Shown here one piece after another: positions 45,522-49,950 of a stretch of DNA of 49,950 nucleotides. Made by a program: the position numbers and the translations under genes. The stretch's first letter is position 1, and the number at the start of each line of letters is the position of its first letter. This DNA is from Thermoguttaceae bacterium. GTDB lineage: Bacteria; Planctomycetota; Planctomycetia; Pirellulales; Thermoguttaceae. A model generated the notes under the pieces. That model did no database searches, was not told the origin of the DNA, and was given only the letters and a program-made list of their open reading frames with translations. The stretch covers positions 1 through 49,950 of the forward strand of contig JANXAQ010000049.1 in assembly GCA_025062105.1 (NCBI GenBank). The letters are read 5' to 3'.

Positions 45522-45755
45522 TTAAGCCAACAGTTGCTGGATTTCTTCTGGCGAAAGGACTTTGCCCATTGCTTTCACCTGGCCGTCGATGACAATGGCG
45601 GGCGTCATCATCACCCCGAAGCCCGTGATGACATTAATATCGGTGATCTTTTCTACCATAGCTTCGATGCCCGCCCGTTTGACCGCCTCTTCGGCGTTTT
45701 GCTTGAGCTTCTCACACCGGGCACAACCGGGTCCTAAAATCTGGATCAGCTTCAT
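45522..45755 (-). CDS. Small CxxC thioredoxin-family protein
   Basis: A 77-residue cytoplasmic mini-thioredoxin of the redox-active disulfide protein 2 type. The active site is GPGCARCEKL (Cys11, Cys14). The cis-proline loop is VMMTPAIVIDGQ and the last helix SPEEIQQLL. Such proteins often lie beside permeases of the kind encoded next door and ArsR regulators. It may reduce or relay a metal or metalloid, or maintain thiols of its partners. ATG is closely preceded by AAAGGAGG. It lies 260 bases after the permease gene in the same direction. Confidence 0.9.
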   Translation of the reverse strand: MKLIQILGPGCARCEKLKQNAEEAVKRAGIEAMVEKITDINVITGFGVMMTPAIVIDGQVKAMGKVLSPEEIQQLLA

Positions 45756-45848
45756 CGGATTCCTCCTTTATGGAAAAAGTTACCATGAATCGATGTGCCG
45801 GAGCATTTGGCCATCCGGACAAATCACCTCTGCCCAGCGCGGAAAAGG

Positions 45849-45872
45849 TGGGCCAGTCCTTAAACTGGCCGG
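45849..45872 (-). terminator. Weak hairpin between permease and mini-thioredoxin genes
   Basis: GGCCAGT/ACTGGCC pairs over seven bases with a six-base loop. On the minus strand CACCTTTTCC follows. It may attenuate read-through rather than stop it. Confidence 0.35.
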
Positions 45873-46015
45873 GTAAGAGGGTAAAAAAGCCATCGGTTTC
45901 CCTTTTCGTCTTGTGTGCCCTCACCATAACCCTCTGGGTGCGGTGGGCAGAGGGAGACAATAGGGTTTTACGCCCTTTGGCTGAAGTGGGACCTTCCTTC
46001 AAACGGCTGCACCTG

Positions 46016-47356
46016 CTATCCAACAACCCAACCAAATACCATCCCAACCAGCGTGCTCATGAGGACTGTCAGGACGGTGAACGCGGCTGTCTTCCGGAAT
46101 CCCCAAACACTATAAATCACGGCAATGCTGGGCAAGGACAAGGCCGGTCCGGCCAGTAGCAGCGCCAGCGCTGGTCCTCGTCCCATGCCAAGCCCAATCA
46201 GGGCTTCCAGGATGGGTATTTCTGTTAGCGTGGCAAAATACCACATCGCTCCCACTAAAGAAGCGATGAAATTTGCCAGTAGGCTATTGCCGCCAACTAA
46301 CCGGCCAACCGCTTCCTCGGGCACTAGCGCCCCAACAAAACCGGTTACCCACACTCCGGCAAATAGAAGCGGGATAATCGTCTTGGCAAACCACCAGGTT
46401 TGATTCATCCACTCGGCCAGCTCCTGCCGGCTGCACCAGCCCAGGGCCATTGCCGCCGCGGCTGCCAAACAGCCGGCCGCAAAATACCACCGATGTTCAT
46501 AAATCCACTGTACCCATTCGTAACCAGGCGGCGTGGCCGACCAAAGGTGAGCAATCTCCGATTTGGGGATATTCAACTTTTTGCCTTTCGGCCAAGGGAT
46601 GGGGTTGGCTGGGTCTTGCAGGGGTTTCTCCAATTGGACCCGAAGCATATCGGTAGTTTCCAGCAGAACAGCCACTTCCATAGTCGTACCGTCCGTTTTT
46701 TCCAAGAGGGTCCGACTAGGGCTGGACCAGTCGGCGAAGACCAAAAGGGCGATCATGGCGGCCAAAAACAGGGCGGTCTGCCAACCTTTGCGGCGAGCAG
46801 GCGGCGGCTCTGGCAGGGCCAGGAAAACCTTTTCTCGCTCGGCTTCCTCTTTGCGGAACAGGACGGCCATGATCAAGCCGATAATCACCGCAAAACTCAC
46901 CGCGCCGATCACCCGGGCTATTCCAAGGTCAAAACCCAACACCCGGGCAGTGAGAAAAATAGCCATCACATTGATGGCTGGACCAGAATACAAAAAGGCA
47001 CTGGCCGGGCCTAGCCCAGCCCCAATCCGATAAATCCCCGCAAACATCGGCAATACGCTACAGGAGCAGACGGCCAGCACTGTGCCTGCCACCGAGGCCA
47101 CCGCATAGGCTTCCAGCTTATTGGCCCTAGGCCCCAGATGGCGGAGCACCCCTTCTTTGGAAAGAAACGTGGCAATGGCCCCAGCAATGAACATGGCCGG
47201 GACCACACAAGCCAACGTGTGGTTCCGGGCATACCACTGAAGCATATAAAAGGCTTCCTGTATGGCGGTCTGAATGGTGGGAGAGGAGAAATTGACCAGA
47301 TAGGCAAACAGAAAAACGCCGACCAATAGGCTGAAGCTGGTAAGTTCTTTCCGCAT
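46016..47356 (-). CDS. CSCS-motif permease (ArsP/YraQ family)
   Basis: A 446-residue inner-membrane permease with two groups of helices around a soluble loop (about residues 175-285). The first group has FIAGAIATFLSKEGVL, VLAVCSCSVLPMFAGI with the family CSCS motif, and FLYSGPAINVMAIFL. The second group repeats the theme with ATLTEIPILEALIGLGMG and LLAGPALSLPSIAVI. Related proteins export organoarsenicals (ArsP) or act in copper/zinc efflux; the substrate cannot be told from sequence. ATG has AAAGGAG about ten bases upstream. An ArsR-type gene 217 bases upstream and an operator-like palindrome at 47400 point to metal- or metalloid-controlled expression. Confidence 0.88.
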   Translation of the reverse strand: MRKELTSFSLLVGVFLFAYLVNFSSPTIQTAIQEAFYMLQWYARNHTLACVVPAMFIAGAIATFLSKEGVLRHLGPRANKLEAYAVASVAGTVLAVCSCSVLPMFAGIYRIGAGLGPASAFLYSGPAINVMAIFLTARVLGFDLGIARVIGAVSFAVIIGLIMAVLFRKEEAEREKVFLALPEPPPARRKGWQTALFLAAMIALLVFADWSSPSRTLLEKTDGTTMEVAVLLETTDMLRVQLEKPLQDPANPIPWPKGKKLNIPKSEIAHLWSATPPGYEWVQWIYEHRWYFAAGCLAAAAAMALGWCSRQELAEWMNQTWWFAKTIIPLLFAGVWVTGFVGALVPEEAVGRLVGGNSLLANFIASLVGAMWYFATLTEIPILEALIGLGMGRGPALALLLAGPALSLPSIAVIYSVWGFRKTAAFTVLTVLMSTLVGMVFGWVVG

Positions 47357-47399
47357 AAGCGGGAACTCCTTTAGGCGGAGGCAGATAATTGTATTTGTT

Positions 47400-47413
47400 T
47401 ATTTGGCAAAATA
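47400..47413 (-). promoter_or_regulatory. Operator-like palindrome upstream of the permease
   Basis: TATTTGGCAAAATA, with 5-bp perfect arms, lies 44 bases before the permease start in an A/T-rich promoter region. Its TATTTGGC half-site matches the sites in front of arsR. Confidence 0.5.
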
Positions 47414-47573
47414 ATCAATTTTGATCTCCAAAATCTACACCCCTCTCCCCTTACCAATCCCGGAAGCCAAAGCAGGCCCCCTCCTAGATTGCTCGAATAG
47501 CTCCCTTCCAGGTACCTAGCTAATGGGGCATTATATACTACCCATAAGTGGCATATAAGCCGCCCCCCCAGCC

Positions 47574-47951
47574 TCAGTACACGCCTTGTTCCTCACCTAC
47601 CTGTTTAAGAAGCAAATGCAACTTCTCTTCCATCTGCTCAGCCAATGCCGAGTGGAGGCACTCCAGGAAGTTGACCACGCAAGGAAAACGCAGGTGGTAA
47701 AAAATCATGGTACCCTGCTTGGTGGTAGAGAGGAGGCCTTCTTTTTTTAGCAGGGCCAAGTGCCGGGAGACGGTGGATATGTCCGCTCCGATCCTTTCTG
47801 TAAGCTCACATACACAGCGGGGGCCCTGTCGGGCCAATTCCTCCACAATAAAAAGCCGGGTCGGATGGGCCAAGGCCTTCAACACCCCGGCCAGTGCTTC
47901 GTATTTAGCCCGTTGGTGGGGCCCCATCAGATGGAGTTCTACTTTTTTCAT
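47574..47951 (-). CDS. ArsR-family metalloregulator
   Basis: A 125-residue winged-helix repressor of the ArsR/SmtB family, which releases DNA when metal or metalloid binds. ALAHPTRLFIVEELARQGP is followed by RCVCELTERIGADISTVSRH. Cys46 and Cys48 lie just ahead of the recognition helices, as in the arsenic-type CxC site of classical ArsR. LALLKKEGLLSTTKQGTMIF forms the recognition helix and wing. It probably represses its own promoter and the permease; both carry a matching palindrome. ATG is closely preceded by a GGAGGAGG stretch. Confidence 0.92.
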   Translation of the reverse strand: MKKVELHLMGPHQRAKYEALAGVLKALAHPTRLFIVEELARQGPRCVCELTERIGADISTVSRHLALLKKEGLLSTTKQGTMIFYHLRFPCVVNFLECLHSALAEQMEEKLHLLLKQVGEEQGVY

Positions 47952-47987
47952 GGTTTGGCTCGGGTTTGGGGGAGGAGGATTTCACTT

Positions 47988-48024
47988 CTATTTGCAAATT
48001 TAGCCAAATAGCCAAAAAAGTCAA
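47988..48024 (-). promoter_or_regulatory. arsR promoter with overlapping operator
   Basis: On the minus strand, TTGACT (48019-48024) and TAAATT (47997-48002) are spaced 16 bases apart like -35 and -10 boxes. The palindrome CTATTTG-N10-CAAATAG (47988-48011) covers the -10 box, so bound ArsR would block initiation. The start codon is 36 bases away. Confidence 0.65.
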
Positions 48025-48076
48025 GCCCTTCTTATTCTCAGTTCTCCCCCACCCCCTCTGTTCCAAAAACTCTAAA

Positions 48077-48257
48077 GGAACCTCTGCATAATTCAATTTT
48101 AATACCTTTTCGGCTTGTCCTCCCCTAACCCAACATATAGGGTTGCTAGCATTGCTAGCATCCAATAGATAGTAGGTGTTCAGCCAGGGGAACGCCAGGG
48201 TCTAAGAATCAAAAGTTCATATAGTTCACTATATGTTCAGGATTTTGCAGAGGTTCC
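48077..48257 (-). repeat. Family A element, copy A20
   Basis: A reverse copy with near-perfect ends (GGAACCTCTGCATAATTC, TTTTGCAGAGGTTCC), flanked on both sides by TAAA (48073-48076 and 48258-48261). It separates the PsiE-like gene from arsR. Confidence 0.9.
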
Positions 48258-48302
48258 TAAAAATTCCTTCGACCCAATCTGATCCCTACTAATGGGGGTA
48301 AA

Positions 48303-48784
48303 TTATTCTACTTTTGACGGGTTACTTGGGCCTCCTGATGGATTGTCAACACTCAGAGAAGATTCTTCTTTCCGAGGTTTCAGCCATAACAGACTGGCGC
48401 GAACCAGGAAGTAACCTATTCCCAAAGCCACAAGGACCGCCGCCACGCCAACCATAAGCCCTGGGGTAACTTTCGTATAATCCAAAATGATCACTTTTCT
48501 GGCCACAGCCACCATGGCCACCAAAACACCACCTCCGCATGGACACGATCTTCTTCAAAATAGGCTTTAATCGTCTCTAGCAGCTCTAGGCCGATCAACA
48601 CCATCAGAAAGAAGCCAAAGACTTCGAGCATCTCTTCCAAGTTCAAAAGCATGATCGGCGGTTTCATCAGCTCCTGCACCAAGATGACTGCCAATTCAAC
48701 CGTGGAAATGAACACGGCAAACATCATCATCCCCAACAGGGAGATAACGATCACTTTTTCAAAGAAGCGGAGAATACGTTCCAT
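48303..48784 (-). CDS. PsiE-like membrane protein, split by a frameshift
   Basis: Two overlapping minus-strand frames together make one PsiE-type inner-membrane protein of about 160 residues. The first (48784 to 48491) has MERILRFFEKVIVISLLGMM, a second hydrophobic helix, and ETIKAYFEEDRVHAEVV, then leaves the family after the run at 48523-48526 and soon stops. The second (to 48303) resumes with VAMVAVARKVIILD, TKVTPGLMVGVAAVLVALGI and a charged tail. The join falls at a TTTT run; one extra T would give a continuous family-like HAEVVFLVAMVAVARKVI. It may be a real mutation, slippage-based decoding or a base-calling error. PsiE proteins are linked to phosphate starvation, but their activity is unknown. 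Confidence 0.72.
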
Positions 48785-48847
48785 AGTTGGCCCTTTGGAA
48801 AAAAACGATACAAGGAATGTTTTGTCCCGTCGTTGAAAACTCTCCCA

Positions 48848-49187
48848 GGAACCTCTGCAAAATCCTGAGCATATAGGGAATTGACTGAACTTTTGATTCT
48901 ATAACCGTCCGCTTCTTTTATCCGAACACCTCCACTATTTATCCGGGTCTAGCACCAGCAGATATATTGGGGTAGAGGGAGAATTAAATCAACATGATAT
49001 AAACTCGACTTTTGCCATTTTGGGCCTTTTGTCGAAAGAAAAAATGCCACAACTGCTTGGAATCACTGGAGTTAGGAAATTGCGTGAACAAAAGAAAGAT
49101 CTGCCGTAACTCCTGAGGTAAAAAGCAATTAGGAAAATTGGCAAAAGTGGAAATAAAAAATATCCCTTTAAATTATGAAGAAGTTCC
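48848..49187 (+). repeat. Family A element A21, split by B19
   Basis: The first part starts GGAACCTCTGCAAAATCC and runs to ACATGATATA. After B19, TAAAAAATATCCC continues to GAAGAAGTTCC. The junction matches the unbroken GGTATAAAAATATC of other A copies. Confidence 0.85.
49002..49153 (+). repeat. Family B element B19, inserted in A21
   Basis: A 152-bp B copy between TA at 49000-49001 and TA at 49154-49155. Confidence 0.88.
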
Positions 49188-49442
49188 TCTAAATTTTTGG
49201 CTTGTTGGCTTGTACGGATAGGCAGCCCTTTCCGCCAAACCAGCTATCCTATGTTGCAGACAATGCTGGCCACAAACAAAAGGCTGCCCTATGGTCTCTG
49301 CTCCGGAGAAAAGATGGATCCTCTCTGGAAACAGCGAGCAAATCCATCTCGTGCGGAGCCGGTTTATCATACGTCATCGCATATTCGATGGGAACCACTT
49401 TCTGATGCTCAGCATGTTATGCTATTATGGTTTTAATGGTTG

Positions 49443-49593
49443 CCTCTCGACTTCTGTCATTTTAACTGTGCTGGCCAAGGAGGAAACTATAACTGTTTGG
49501 AATTATTGGACTTGGGAAATTGAGCATCCATAAGGAGAGGTTCGCGGTAGCTCCAGCAAGCAAAACCAATCAGGAAAAACGGCAAAGTCGAGA
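49443..49593 (+). repeat. Family B element, copy B20
   Basis: A diverged B copy: CTCGACTTCTGTCATTTT, AACTGTTTGGAATTATTGG and a right end ACGGCAAAGTCGAGA. TA is clear on the right only. Confidence 0.65.
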
Positions 49594-49737
49594 TAATATG
49601 GCAGTGCGGATTTGCGGAGGTATTCGGGTTATCCGCCTCCTGCTAAAAAACGCTTCAAAATAGAGAGAGTCCTAGCAGTGGCACTCCCCAGGAACTTCCT
49701 CCCTTATAAGGCCAAACTGCTTTTTAGAAAGCTTCTT

Positions 49738-49808
49738 AAGCCCAACTGTTGCCATTTCCGACATCGTCCCGGAAGAAAGAAGCTTCGATTGCCTCTGACT
49801 AATGGACT
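49738..49808 (+). repeat. Family B fragment B21, interrupted by B22
   Basis: The left part of a forward copy (CAACTGTTGCCATTTCC, CCGGAAGAAAG, CTAATGGACTTA). It breaks at the inner TTA hairpin arm where B22 starts. Confidence 0.55.
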
Positions 49809-49810
49809 TA

Positions 49811-49950
49811 GCTCGACGTTTGCCATTTTTCCTAACTGCTTTTGCTTCCAAGAGTTACGCCGGAACATCCTTTTGTTCACCCAATTTCCTAAGTCCAATA
49901 GTTACAAGAAGTTAGAACTTTTCCCCTCCGGGAAGAAGCTAAAAATGGCA
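49811..49950 (-). repeat. Family B element B22, running off the window
   Basis: A reverse copy starting GCTCGACGTTTGCC after TA (49809-49810). It is close to consensus and cut by the window end at AAAAATGGCA. Confidence 0.8.

Overview
The window looks like a chromosomal segment of a planctomycete, probably related to the Pirellulales. The evidence is two prepilin-like DUF1559 proteins, small lipoproteins with a carboxypeptidase-regulatory-like fold, a PEP-CTERM protein, a DUF1207 protein and a VIT/von Willebrand A protein. These assignments come from reading the translations; no database was searched. I found no rRNA, tRNA, CRISPR array, phage module or transposase gene. About thirty genes are spread thinly and separated by unusually long intergenic stretches.

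Layout: 1-7.1 kb holds dus (tRNA dihydrouridine synthase), a secreted VIT/vWA protein and tilS. 7.7-11.5 kb holds two DUF1559 genes, a lipoprotein and a CBM9-like protein. 12.4-21.6 kb holds an orphan histidine kinase, a FliL-like membrane protein, a DUF1207 protein, a PEP-CTERM gene with an apparent frameshift, and two lipoproteins. 22.7-24.4 kb holds a ZIP metal transporter and a pentapeptide-repeat protein. 25.2-27.5 kb is a methyl-transfer pair: a UroD-fold methyltransferase and its corrinoid protein. 28.6-36.7 kb holds an AlaC-like aminotransferase, glnS, a tungsten-type aldehyde:ferredoxin oxidoreductase and a secreted clan-A glycoside hydrolase. 37.8-42.6 kb holds an FHA protein and the ribosome-associated GTPases rsgA and hflX. 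43.6-48.8 kb, all on the minus strand, holds an arsenic/metal-type cluster: an ArsF-like thioredoxin-fold protein, a Tat-exported flavodoxin-like protein, a CxxC mini-thioredoxin, a CSCS-motif permease and an ArsR repressor. A frameshifted PsiE-like gene lies upstream of it.

The most striking content is what fills the gaps: roughly 55-60 copies, some decayed, of at least five families of small, non-coding inverted-repeat elements, by eye nearly a fifth of the window. I call them A (about 185 bp, ends GGAACCTCTGCA), B (about 151 bp, ends AGCTCGACTTTTGCCATTTT), C (about 155 bp, ends GAGGCTGTCC), D (about 90 bp, ends CTCTAACAAAATGAG) and E (about 300 bp, ends with a CTGTTATA core). They are nested in one another: B in A twice, A in E, D in C, B in B twice. 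Comparing filled with unfilled copies shows that B duplicates TA. C is flanked by TAA, and two A copies are flanked by 4-bp repeats. They behave like MITEs whose transposases must lie elsewhere. They sit only between genes, but often flush with gene ends; the stop codons of dus and hflX lie on B junctions.

The minus-strand metal cluster looks co-regulated, because TATTTGGC-type palindromes occur in the arsR promoter and again just upstream of the permease. A separate candidate is a structured, apparently non-coding minus-strand RNA ending in a strong intrinsic terminator near 30.5 kb.
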